A stretch of 24,271 nucleotides of DNA from a virus: IMG/VR virus record IMGVR_UViG_3300044695_005215, positions 1 to 24,271 of that record. One strand, written 5' to 3'. The notes below the pieces were generated by a model that saw only the letters and a program-made list of their open reading frames with translations, was not told where the DNA came from and ran no database searches. A program made the translations under genes and the position numbers. Positions 6,349-12,062 of the stretch are shown here, piece after piece. Numbering within the stretch: position 1 is the stretch's first letter; each line of letters opens with the position of its first letter.

Positions 6349-6762
6349 TTATTTATTTTTTAATCCTTCCCTATATCTTTTAACCATCATGTTATTGATA
6401 GTTTTACATTCATCACATCTACATCCTCTTAGATAAGCACCTCTACTTGGATGTTTTTTTAATTTCTCTGTATCTATTCCTCCTAATGGTTTAATTCTTT
6501 GTTTATCAAATCCATCTTGCCAATTATTTTTAGGAGAACCTAAAAATAAATGATTAGGGTTTACACATTTTCTATTATCACAAGTGTGACAAACATACAT
6601 TCCATTAGGAATTACACCATTATGTAATTCATAAGATATACGATGTGCATCTATAACTTTGCTATTAAGTTTAAATGCACCATATCCTGTTTTCCCTCTA
6701 ATAGCTGCTGTCCACAACCAGCAAGTATCAGTCTTTTCTACTTTGTCAAAAAATCTTTTCAT
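6349..6762 (-). CDS. HNH homing-type endonuclease
   Basis: The start is taken at the ATG at 6762 (MKRFFDKVEKTDTCWLWTAA), 137 residues, because a promoter-like element lies just upstream. The frame opens at 6813. Features of the HNH_3 type: CWLWTA, GYGAFKLNSKVIDAHRISYELHNG, then VCHTCDNRKCVNPNHLFLGSPKNN with the zinc and catalytic His/Asn set. A C-terminal RGAYLRGCRCDECK motif forms a second Cys cluster. The gene is visibly richer in A+T than its neighbours and has its own promoter, as expected for a recently arrived homing gene. Confidence 0.88.
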   Translation of the reverse strand: MKRFFDKVEKTDTCWLWTAAIRGKTGYGAFKLNSKVIDAHRISYELHNGVIPNGMYVCHTCDNRKCVNPNHLFLGSPKNNWQDGFDKQRIKPLGGIDTEKLKKHPSRGAYLRGCRCDECKTINNMMVKRYREGLKNK

Positions 6763-6782
6763 ATACTTATATTTTGTAGTCA

Positions 6783-6813
6783 CAAATATACGAACCCTCT
6801 TGTTAAGAAACAA
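6783..6813 (-). promoter_or_regulatory. Bacteroidetes-type promoter of the HNH gene, with palindrome
   Basis: On the minus strand TATATTTG (6790-6783) matches the TAnnTTTG -7 element, and TTG (6813-6811) lies 20 nt upstream in place of -33 TTTG. The palindrome CTCTTGTT-AAGA-AACAAGAG (6798-6817) overlaps the -33 side, an attractive operator. The start codon of the HNH gene follows the expected transcription start by about 15 nt. Confidence 0.6.
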
Positions 6814-6855
6814 GAGATGTAGGAGATATTTCTACCTCCCACATACAACTTGTCT

Positions 6856-6952
6856 AGCCGAGGACAGGATTCGAACCTGTATACTATGAGGATTACCCCA
6901 TTTTACGTTCCTTGTACTTCGGAACAACGTCTACCAATTCCGCCACCTGACT
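6856..6952 (-). tRNA. tRNA-Leu-like element, probably degenerate or non-canonical
   Basis: The minus strand shows a class II tRNA outline: a Leu-type D arm (TGGCGGAATTGGTAGACG), a long variable arm (ATGGGG-TAAT-CCTCAT), and a perfect T arm (ACAGG-TTCGAAT-CCTGT) followed by CCTCGGC. Two parts are wrong. The 5' acceptor AGTCAGG pairs with CCTCGGC at only about four of seven positions, where a Leu tRNA would have GCCGAGG. The anticodon stem GTTCC/GGAAC encloses nine bases (GAAGTACAA), not seven, so no anticodon can be assigned. No CCA is encoded. It may be a tRNA relic or a tRNA-like RNA. Confidence 0.5.
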
Positions 6953-7138
6953 ATTTGCCCGTCTATTCCAGGCTGTCACCTTGATTGATAACTGTAGGCT
7001 AAGGTGTCCGCACTTCCATTAGTGTATGCGATAGGAAAGCTTTAAATCACATAACGAGAGTTCTATATATTTCACTCACAATTTATTGTTTACTTCAACG
7101 CATCCAGGCTAACTTTGTTCCAATTCCGCCACCTGACT
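6934..7138 (-). repeat. 19-bp direct repeat flanking a 167-bp segment
   Basis: AGTCAGGTGGCGGAATTGG occurs identically at 6952-6934 (the 5' part of the tRNA-like element) and at 7138-7120, 186 bp apart. The unit covers the acceptor and D-arm start. Such duplications of a tRNA end are typical of site-specific integration, but no integrase is present, so simple slippage or recombination is equally possible. Confidence 0.7.
6953..7119. other. Gene-poor segment between the two 19-bp repeats
   Basis: Together with its flanks this is the only stretch over 300 bases without a protein gene (6763-7192). No plausible frame is seen. It holds short inverted repeats: CACCTT (6977-6982) with AAGGTG (6999-7004), ATTGT/ACAAT (about 7079-7090), and GCGAT-flanked pairs around 7028 and 7098. 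It also contains several AGGCT repeats. An RNA fold is possible, but no known family, group I intron core or tmRNA tail is recognised. Confidence 0.4.
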
Positions 7139-7168
7139 GTTTATCAACCATCCACCCGGTGAATGATT

Positions 7169-7188
7169 GATATTACTTATACGGCTTT
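7169..7188 (-). pseudogene. Dead copy of the fixed-distance start element
   Basis: The plus-strand ATTAC-TTATACGGCTTT at 7172-7188 matches the start element found at 3566, 5455 and 5674 with one T missing and one G to C change. Where those copies have the start codon, this one reads ATC instead of ATG. The frame after it runs only about 20 codons into the second 19-bp repeat. It looks like the start region of a lost early gene. Confidence 0.5.
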
Positions 7189-7192
7189 CGTT

Positions 7193-7606
7193 TCACTTTG
7201 TTTCAAGTTCATTCAACAATTTTTTAACCGCTTCAATTTGCTCCGCTTTTGTTCCGGATGGGATGGTTAATTCGGGCAGGTGTTTGATTTTGCGGAAAAT
7301 AGAGTTTACCGGAACAACAATAAATTTACATGACTTGTCAGTATATTCCCATTCGCCTTTATTCAACACAAACACATCAGGCAACTCCGCCACCGGAAAG
7401 CCGGGAAGACCGGGTGGGATTAAGAACCAATATTTATGAAGTTCTGTGCTTCCATAATAATATTCCATTGAATAATTGCCGGAATGCCATTGTCTAATTG
7501 TTCCACGCTCGTTTAAATTATCCGCTACAACATACCAATTCCCCTTAATTCTGTCTGCCTCCTCAACCGGGGTGAGTTGCGTAAGGTCTAATTTGAAGTT
7601 TTCCAT
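7193..7606 (-). CDS. Phage protein, unknown function
   Basis: A 137-residue soluble protein (MENFKLDLTQLTPVEEADRI...). The first two thirds are aromatic-rich and strand-like (GNWYVVADNLNERG, YSMEYYYGSTELHKYWFLIPP) and the C-terminus is a charged helix (GTKAEQIEAVKKLLNELE). It is the last gene before the tRNA-like island. No family recognised. Confidence 0.72.
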   Translation of the reverse strand: MENFKLDLTQLTPVEEADRIKGNWYVVADNLNERGTIRQWHSGNYSMEYYYGSTELHKYWFLIPPGLPGFPVAELPDVFVLNKGEWEYTDKSCKFIVVPVNSIFRKIKHLPELTIPSGTKAEQIEAVKKLLNELETK

Positions 7607-7628
7607 GTTATTTCAATCAATAATACTT

Positions 7629-7829
7629 TTAACACCAATGGGTAACTACATACCACCCATCATTAGCCTGAACAGGTCGGCAGTTTGGACACCGCCCCAT
7701 ATCGTCAATATCTTCGGTCTCCCAGACCAATCCGCACTCGCCACAAGTGCATTCGCGTAGTCCTGATTCGCCATAGTCCACATTTGGGTCTGGCTGTTTC
7801 GGGTAGGGTTTAAGGTTTTGCATATCCAT
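7629..7829 (-). CDS. Small zinc-ribbon protein
   Basis: The protein contains a Cys set RECTCGECGLVWETED...GRCPNCRP, a four-Cys zinc ribbon (CGEC about 20 residues before CPNC), flanked by Trp-rich ends (DGWYVVTHWC). From the ATG at 7829 it has 66 residues (MDMQNLKPYPKQ). Starts at 7823 and 7850 are also open. It overlaps the upstream alpha-CTD-like gene by about 20 nt. Such ribbons often bind RNA polymerase or nucleic acids, and beside an alpha-CTD-like protein a role in transcription control is worth considering. Confidence 0.72.
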   Translation of the reverse strand: MDMQNLKPYPKQPDPNVDYGESGLRECTCGECGLVWETEDIDDMGRCPNCRPVQANDGWYVVTHWC

Positions 7830-8067
7830 ATTCTTTTTTGATTTGTTCAAGTTCGTTTATCGTGCCTTTGCCTGCGATGCTTTTCAGTTCGGGAATGAAT
7901 CGCAGTTCCTCCAAGTCAAACGAGACAAGGTCATACAATGTTACAAGGTTCAGGTCTGAAATTATCCGCTTTGCCCTGCTCGACAGCAAAACGCTATCGA
8001 GCAGGACTTTTTTTTGCAGACGGACGATTACAGCCTTGTTGTGTCGGTGTATTTCGTAGGATGTCAT
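7810..8067 (-). CDS. RNA polymerase alpha-CTD-like protein (early)
   Basis: An 85-residue protein. Residues 27-82 (LLSSRAKRIISDLNLVTLYDLVSFDLEELRFIPELKSIAGKGTINELEQIKKEYGY) follow the order of the RNA polymerase alpha-subunit C-terminal domain: L-S-x-R-A, a short helix, the T-L-x-D-L turn, D-L-E-E-L-R-F-I, then a G-K-G-T helix-hairpin-helix and N-E-L-x-x-I. The alpha-NTD is absent. The domain normally binds UP-element DNA and activators, so a free copy could compete with or redirect host polymerase. Helix-hairpin-helix domains also occur in other DNA-binding proteins, so the polymerase link is inference. Confidence 0.72.
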   Translation of the reverse strand: MTSYEIHRHNKAVIVRLQKKVLLDSVLLSSRAKRIISDLNLVTLYDLVSFDLEELRFIPELKSIAGKGTINELEQIKKEYGYAKP

Positions 8068-8068
8068 A

Positions 8069-8422
8069 TTAGAATGGAAGTGAGTCGCCTTCTATTTGTG
8101 ATTGTGTCGGCTGAACTGGTGTTGTCGGTGCAGTCGCCTTAACTTTGACCTCAACTTTCCAGATTGACAAGGTGTTGAACACCTTGACCACATCGTACTG
8201 CCCCGACCACTCACGACCACGCAGGTTGATTTCGAATGATACGATGTCGTTCGGGTTGATGCCATCGAGCAGACTTACTTTCTCGCCCTGTGCTTCCAGA
8301 CCGATGACTTGCGGGTACTTTGACTCTGAGTCAATCTCAACATGGATTTCACGCTTTTGAAATCCTTTTTCGCCTACCGTCTGAGTCGGTAGGACTCGTA
8401 CTACTTTACCTTGAATATTCAT
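8069..8422 (-). CDS. DUF3127 protein, SSB-like
   Basis: A 117-residue protein from the ATG at 8422 (MNIQGKVVRVLPTQTVGEKGFQKREIHVEID). The open frame extends to 8590, but the extra part overlaps the exonuclease gene out of frame. It has the DUF3127 pattern: GKVVRVLPTQ, then GFQKREIHVE, a LLDGINPNDIVSFEINLRGREW strand set, and a disordered Pro/Thr/Gln tail ending in acidic GDSLPF. That OB-fold-plus-acidic-tail design is the one used by single-stranded DNA-binding proteins. It follows the exonuclease gene by 5 nt and is probably its recombination or replication partner. Confidence 0.82.
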   Translation of the reverse strand: MNIQGKVVRVLPTQTVGEKGFQKREIHVEIDSESKYPQVIGLEAQGEKVSLLDGINPNDIVSFEINLRGREWSGQYDVVKVFNTLSIWKVEVKVKATAPTTPVQPTQSQIEGDSLPF

Positions 8423-8427
8423 AAAAA

Positions 8428-9054
8428 TTAAAATGTTACTTGTTGATGATACTTCTCGAATTTTGCCCAGAACTTGAGCAGGGCGTCCATTGTGGCTTTC
8501 AACTCCTCGATGATTTCGTTCCGCTCGACTCGGTAGATGTATAACGGCTTCGGTGCGAATCTGGGGTCGTAACTGATGAAATCCAACCACTGCAACTTCT
8601 CATTGACCAAAAAGTATTGGTACACCTGCCATTTGTGGTCGTTTGGTAGTCCACCCATGCGAATCGTGCGTACATGCGTCTTGGTGCTGGGGCATTTGAC
8701 TTCGACCGCACCGATATGGTCGGCAGTTAATCCATCTGGAGACATCCCTAACCAATCCAATTCATCGTGAATGCAAAACGCCACATCAATTAATTCTATG
8801 CCGGTCTGTGCGGTATATTTCGCCTTGGCTTCGGGTTCTTGCTCAGTCCCCCACTTCATCGCCTCGGATTCGTAGTTGTTCTCGAGAGCGTCCCAAAGAT
8901 GGTCGTCAAAACATTCCCGCTCGGCAATGAGTGCGTCCACTACGGGCAAGTTGTCTGACTTCATGATGTCTTTGGTTCGGCTTGAAGTTACCCGTCCGAT
9001 ACGCAAGGCATGCCACTCCCGACTGCCCTGCTGTGTGTTGTCAATTACTTTCAT
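8428..9054 (-). CDS. YqaJ/lambda-type 5'-3' exonuclease
   Basis: A 208-residue protein, normal length for this family. It shows the N-terminal QQGSREWHALRIGRVTSS (8-25), then WGTEQEPEAKAKY (68-80) with E73, SPDG with D107, EVKCPS with E118 and K120, and a helix KWQVYQYFLV with Q143. This is the PD-(D/E)XK core of the lambda exonuclease/YqaJ recombinase family, which chews one strand of double-stranded DNA ends to give 3' tails for annealing. It overlaps the upstream conserved gene and is followed by the SSB-like gene. Confidence 0.93.
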   Translation of the reverse strand: MKVIDNTQQGSREWHALRIGRVTSSRTKDIMKSDNLPVVDALIAERECFDDHLWDALENNYESEAMKWGTEQEPEAKAKYTAQTGIELIDVAFCIHDELDWLGMSPDGLTADHIGAVEVKCPSTKTHVRTIRMGGLPNDHKWQVYQYFLVNEKLQWLDFISYDPRFAPKPLYIYRVERNEIIEELKATMDALLKFWAKFEKYHQQVTF

Positions 9055-9553
9055 TTTCTATTTTGGTTTTGCGTGAATCCTTATACGATAACATTGCCGA
9101 TTTTGTTTCGGCATCAAACGACTGCCACAGAGCGACCAGAGACGGCATATCTGCACAGGCGTTAATCGCCTCGATTTGCTTTGTCCAGTCCTTTGGCTTT
9201 TCCGGTGTCGGCTTGGTCGCCTTTACCCGAATTGCGTCCGTTACATCGCCAAACGCTTTGACTCGTTCAACGCCTACGATAATTTTTTGACCTGCCCAGC
9301 GTTCAATTATGGGCGTACCTAATACCTTTGTGATGGTCTTGCAGTTGGTACGGTTTAAGATTATCGGCTTAGTTTCCTGCGTTCTGGCTACGATACAGAG
9401 CGAATCTTTTCCGTCCGAACCTTTGACCTTCTCCTGTGCAACGGATGCAATGGTGACGATGATTTGACCATAACTGCCATCGTTCTGAACGAGGTCGTGC
9501 GACCCGAAATAATCTGGGTTGGTCATTTTTTTCCAGTGTGTTGATGTTGTCAT
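9041..9553 (-). CDS. Conserved early protein next to the exonuclease, possible ssDNA partner
   Basis: A 170-residue protein of a type frequent beside recombination genes in Bacteroidetes phages: a tyrosine/glycine N-terminus (NPDYFGSHDL), GQIIVTIASVAQEKV, then KPIILNRTNCKTITKVLGTPIIERWAGQKIIVGVERVKAFG, then a Lys/Pro linker and a helical C-terminus. The central strand-rich part looks like an OB-type or annealing fold. No catalytic residues are seen. It overlaps the exonuclease by 14 nt, suggesting joint action, but a recombinase role is inference. Confidence 0.75.
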   Translation of the reverse strand: MTTSTHWKKMTNPDYFGSHDLVQNDGSYGQIIVTIASVAQEKVKGSDGKDSLCIVARTQETKPIILNRTNCKTITKVLGTPIIERWAGQKIIVGVERVKAFGDVTDAIRVKATKPTPEKPKDWTKQIEAINACADMPSLVALWQSFDAETKSAMLSYKDSRKTKIENESN

Positions 9554-9663
9554 TGTCCGAAGTGAATTAAGATGTTGTGAAAGATAAGCATGCCGATTCC
9601 CATCAGAATCGCTACGAGCATGAAGGCACTGACCTTCTCGAAAAAGTTTGGTTGTTGTTTCAT
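9550..9663 (-). CDS. 37-residue single-span membrane peptide
   Basis: The frame begins MKQQPNFFEKVSAFMLVAIL and has a hydrophobic run at about residues 12-30, ending HFGQ. It is joined by ATGA overlaps on both sides: its stop overlaps the next ATG at 9553, and its ATG overlaps the stop of the 25-residue gene upstream. That coupling on both sides is the main support for it being translated. Function unknown. Confidence 0.65.
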   Translation of the reverse strand: MKQQPNFFEKVSAFMLVAILMGIGMLIFHNILIHFGQ

Positions 9664-9737
9664 TTTTCTTTGTAAAATATAAGTGGAAGATAAACGGTTG
9701 TGATGAAGAGCCAGATAACTTTGATGTAGCGTGTCAT
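9660..9737 (-). CDS. 25-residue membrane peptide
   Basis: The frame begins MTRYIKVIWLFITTVYLPLI and ends FYKEK, with basic residues on both sides of one hydrophobic segment of about 16 residues. It overlaps the next gene by ATGA and begins 4 nt after the upstream stop. Single-span peptides of this size can act as inhibitors or regulators of membrane proteins, but no family is recognised. Confidence 0.55.
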   Translation of the reverse strand: MTRYIKVIWLFITTVYLPLIFYKEK

Positions 9738-9741
9738 AGTG

Positions 9742-9945
9742 TTAAGCGATTTCAACATACACGATGTAGTCACGGCAGTCGAAGAATTGACCATTTTCGA
9801 GTTGTTCAGGAACTTCTGCGTCAAATTCTAATTTGTCGAGCCATTCCAAAAGGTACTGGCGTGCTTGTTTGTCGCTGATGAACGATTCGGTACAATTGTA
9901 CTGGCTGATGTGGCTTTGCTGGCTTTGAATTTTGATTGTTGTCAT
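9742..9945 (-). CDS. Small acidic phage protein, unknown function
   Basis: A 67-residue soluble protein (MTTIKIQSQQSHISQYNCTE...RDYIVYVEIA) with a Gln/Ser N-terminus and a helical, acidic centre (QYLLEWLDKLEFDAEVPEQLE). It heads a run of three small genes before the recombination genes. Its leader has a nine-A run and a GC hairpin just upstream. Confidence 0.68.
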   Translation of the reverse strand: MTTIKIQSQQSHISQYNCTESFISDKQARQYLLEWLDKLEFDAEVPEQLENGQFFDCRDYIVYVEIA

Positions 9946-9962
9946 TGTCTGATGTGTTTAAG

Positions 9963-9995
9963 TTTTTTTTTGTGCGTACCGGATGCGCACCCCCC
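9963..9995 (-). promoter_or_regulatory. Hairpin with G-run and A-run before the 67-residue gene
   Basis: On the minus strand six G are followed by GTGCG-CATCCGGTA-CGCAC and then nine A, so a 5-bp GC stem sits about 18 nt upstream of the ATG. The A-run on this strand means it is not a terminator for the leftward operon. It could pause ribosomes or protect the transcript. Seen directly, role unknown. Confidence 0.4.
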
Positions 9996-10004
9996 GTTTG
10001 AATG

Positions 10005-10157
10005 TTATGCGGTCATGTATAACGCCTTTTCTCTTGCTGTTTTCAAGTATTCGACTTGATTCCAAAATTTAGCGATAAGCGTCTTAGCCTGCTCAACTGA
10101 ATAACCCATTTTAGTTAATTCATTTTCTGTTCTTGTTTGCATTGTTGTCGTTGTCAT
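10005..10157 (-). CDS. 50-residue helical phage protein
   Basis: The start is taken at 10157 (MTTTTMQTRTENELTKMGYS), because an earlier ATG at 10214 lies upstream of the promoter. The rest is one amphipathic helix pair (VEQAKTLIAKFWNQVEYLKTAREKALYM). No motif recognised. It is the first gene after the promoter at 10183 and so probably marks the head of the second early transcription unit. Confidence 0.62.
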   Translation of the reverse strand: MTTTTMQTRTENELTKMGYSVEQAKTLIAKFWNQVEYLKTAREKALYMTA

Positions 10158-10182
10158 ATCGTGTTGTTTAAATTTGATGAAG

Positions 10183-10215
10183 CAAAGATACAGCATTGTT
10201 TTGTTCCAATGCAAA
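10183..10215 (-). promoter_or_regulatory. Bacteroidetes-type early promoter
   Basis: TATCTTTG (10190-10183, minus) matches TAnnTTTG, with TTTG (10215-10212) 21 nt upstream, both elements exact. It lies between the DnaB-side genes and the recombination genes, so it can express the latter separately. Confidence 0.7.
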
Positions 10216-10249
10216 TATTTTTTTTACTTTTCTCATAACTCGCTGATTT

Positions 10250-10558
10250 TCACAGAGAAATTTTTTTGTAGCAACCGAATAAAAAGCGTGTAACCTGCCT
10301 ATCTATCCAGCGTTTCGCCTCGTCTCGCCCGGTTATTTCGATTGAATATGTGGCAATATTGACCATGTTCACCTTAAATAAATCAGGCGTGTCGGTTCTG
10401 GATACAATGGCTACCATCAATCCGTTCAGGGTTACGCTGGTTCGACCGGTGTCTTGGTTGTGATTGTAGTCGTAATTCAAGCCAATGATGGCGGGGGCGG
10501 ATGGTTCGAGTGCGTTTATGACGCTGTTTAAATCGGCTATTCGTGCGTTCTGTTTCAT
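10250..10558 (-). CDS. Phage protein, unknown function
   Basis: A 102-residue protein from the ATG at 10558, one base past the DnaB stop (MKQNARIADLNSVINALEPS). It alternates strands and short loops (SVTLNGLMVAIVSRTDT, VNIATYSIEITG), ending in a basic Arg-rich helix (KRWIDRQVTRFLFGCYKK). No motif is recognised. It is coupled to the helicase gene. The basic C-terminus could bind nucleic acid. Confidence 0.7.
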   Translation of the reverse strand: MKQNARIADLNSVINALEPSAPAIIGLNYDYNHNQDTGRTSVTLNGLMVAIVSRTDTPDLFKVNMVNIATYSIEITGRDEAKRWIDRQVTRFLFGCYKKISL

Positions 10559-10559
10559 G

Positions 10560-12062
10560 TTAGAATGGTGCTTTGGTGTTGTCTTGGTTTTCAAAATCTA
10601 ATCTTGGTGATGGCAGGTAGTTTGTTTTCGGCTCAGGCATTGGTGGTTGTGCTTGATAAGTCCTAAATGGGGTGTAAGGTGCAAATCTCGTATAAGCCTT
10701 CTCAAATCGCACCATTATCGCCCCTAATCGCCCGTTCCTATGCTTGGAGATATGTATCTCCGCCATGTCGAGCGATGGTGTGCTTCCGTCCGTCATAAGT
10801 TCCTCTTTGTAGTATTCAGGGCGGTGCGGAAAAATAACCATATCCGCATCCTGCTCAATCGCACCTGACTCCCTCAAATCCGACAGCATCGGAATACTTC
10901 CGCCCTTTCCTCTCGTTTCGACCGAGCGGTTCAACTGGCTCAAAAGCATTACGGGAATGTCGCATTCCTTTGCTATGCCCTTACATGCTCGGCTTATGCT
11001 TGATATTTCCTGCTCACGATTGCCCGAAAATCCATCCCCTGCGTTCATGAGTTGCAAATAGTCGATAATTAGCATCTTGATCCCATGTTCCTGAACCATT
11101 CGAAGTACCTTTGCTTTGAGTTCCAACACGCTGATATTTGCCGAATCGTCAATGTATAACGGCAGGTCTTTTATCGCCAAACTGCTTTCCCTGAACTGGT
11201 GAAACTCATTCATCTGGACACGCCCAGACCGAATCTTCTCGCCCTCGATTTCAGCCTCCATAGATTGCAAACGGAAGACCAACTCATGACAACTCATTTC
11301 AAGCGAAAAAAACGCCACTGGATAGCCTTGTTTTGAGGCAGTGATAGCAAAGTATAGGGCAAGTGCTGTTTTGCCCATAGCGGGTCTCGCACCGATAACT
11401 ATCAATGCCTGCTTCTGCCAACCTGATGTAAGTTCATCAAGTTGATAAAATCCAGTAGGAACGCCCGTAACGCCTTTTTTGGAATCCATCCGCTTTGATA
11501 ATTCCACAATGTTTTCGAGTGCCAGACGCTCAAAAGATACCGCATGTTTCCTGAATATCGACTGGGTCAGATTGTACGCCTGTTCCTGAACATAGTTGAG
11601 CAGTTCGAACGCATCGGTAGTCGGGTCAAATCCTTTCAACTTTACATCGTTTGCAATGCGAATCAGGTCACGGGCGACATAGTGCTGATGAATAATCTTG
11701 ATGTGATACGGAAGATTGGCTGAACTAAACAGGCTATCTTTCATCATGGACAACTCGACCACATGCGAAATAAAATAGTTTTCCTCTTTGCTCTTCAACT
11801 CGCTGTAAACGGTTATCAAGTCAATCGGCTTCTCTTCCATGTACATCTGCTCGATTAACTCGTAGATAAACTTGTTTTTGCTGATGAAGAACCAGTCCGA
11901 TTTGCAGTTAGCAAATATGTTTGGTAGTTCGTTTGTTTCGTACAGCATCGAGGATATTATCGCCTTTTCCGCTTCCTCGCTGTAAGGTGGCGTAACGCCC
12001 GGCATAAATCCGCTCTGGTCGATTTGCGGTTTCTCTTCGTACTTCTTTTTTCGTGTTGCCAT
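10560..12062 (-). CDS. dnaB: Replicative DnaB-type DNA helicase
   Basis: A 500-residue RecA-fold helicase of usual length. The N-terminal domain (about 25-170) is the DnaB primase-interacting part. Walker A is GARPAMGKT (224-232), Walker B LIIDYLQL (331-338), followed by the SQLNRSVE motif (375-382) and the arginine-finger region LRESGAIEQDADMV (396-409). It unwinds the phage fork as a hexamer. The tail (TYQAQPPMPEPK...) is disordered. Its ATG shares one base with the initiator stop, so helicase and initiator are translationally coupled. Confidence 0.97.
   Translation of the reverse strand: MATRKKKYEEKPQIDQSGFMPGVTPPYSEEAEKAIISSMLYETNELPNIFANCKSDWFFISKNKFIYELIEQMYMEEKPIDLITVYSELKSKEENYFISHVVELSMMKDSLFSSANLPYHIKIIHQHYVARDLIRIANDVKLKGFDPTTDAFELLNYVQEQAYNLTQSIFRKHAVSFERLALENIVELSKRMDSKKGVTGVPTGFYQLDELTSGWQKQALIVIGARPAMGKTALALYFAITASKQGYPVAFFSLEMSCHELVFRLQSMEAEIEGEKIRSGRVQMNEFHQFRESSLAIKDLPLYIDDSANISVLELKAKVLRMVQEHGIKMLIIDYLQLMNAGDGFSGNREQEISSISRACKGIAKECDIPVMLLSQLNRSVETRGKGGSIPMLSDLRESGAIEQDADMVIFPHRPEYYKEELMTDGSTPSLDMAEIHISKHRNGRLGAIMVRFEKAYTRFAPYTPFRTYQAQPPMPEPKTNYLPSPRLDFENQDNTKAPF

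Noticed and set aside
6953-7119. Possible group I intron or tmRNA between the tRNA-like repeats.
   Set aside because: No conserved intron core or tmRNA tail was found by eye; the repeat covers the acceptor/D-arm side, not the anticodon loop where tRNA introns insert.
7120-7170. Short frame MVDKQSGGGIGTKLAWMR from an ATG at 7151.
   Set aside because: Only 18 codons, no coupling to a neighbour and half of it made by the 19-bp repeat.
9963-9995. Hairpin next to a T9 run considered as a terminator.
   Set aside because: On the plus strand the T-run precedes the hairpin, and on the minus strand it is followed by A, so it does not fit an intrinsic terminator in either direction.
10216-10262. TTTCTC/GAGAAA inverted repeat considered as a terminator before the early promoter.
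   Set aside because: The stem is weak with a 20-nt loop and is followed by A rather than T on the transcribed strand.
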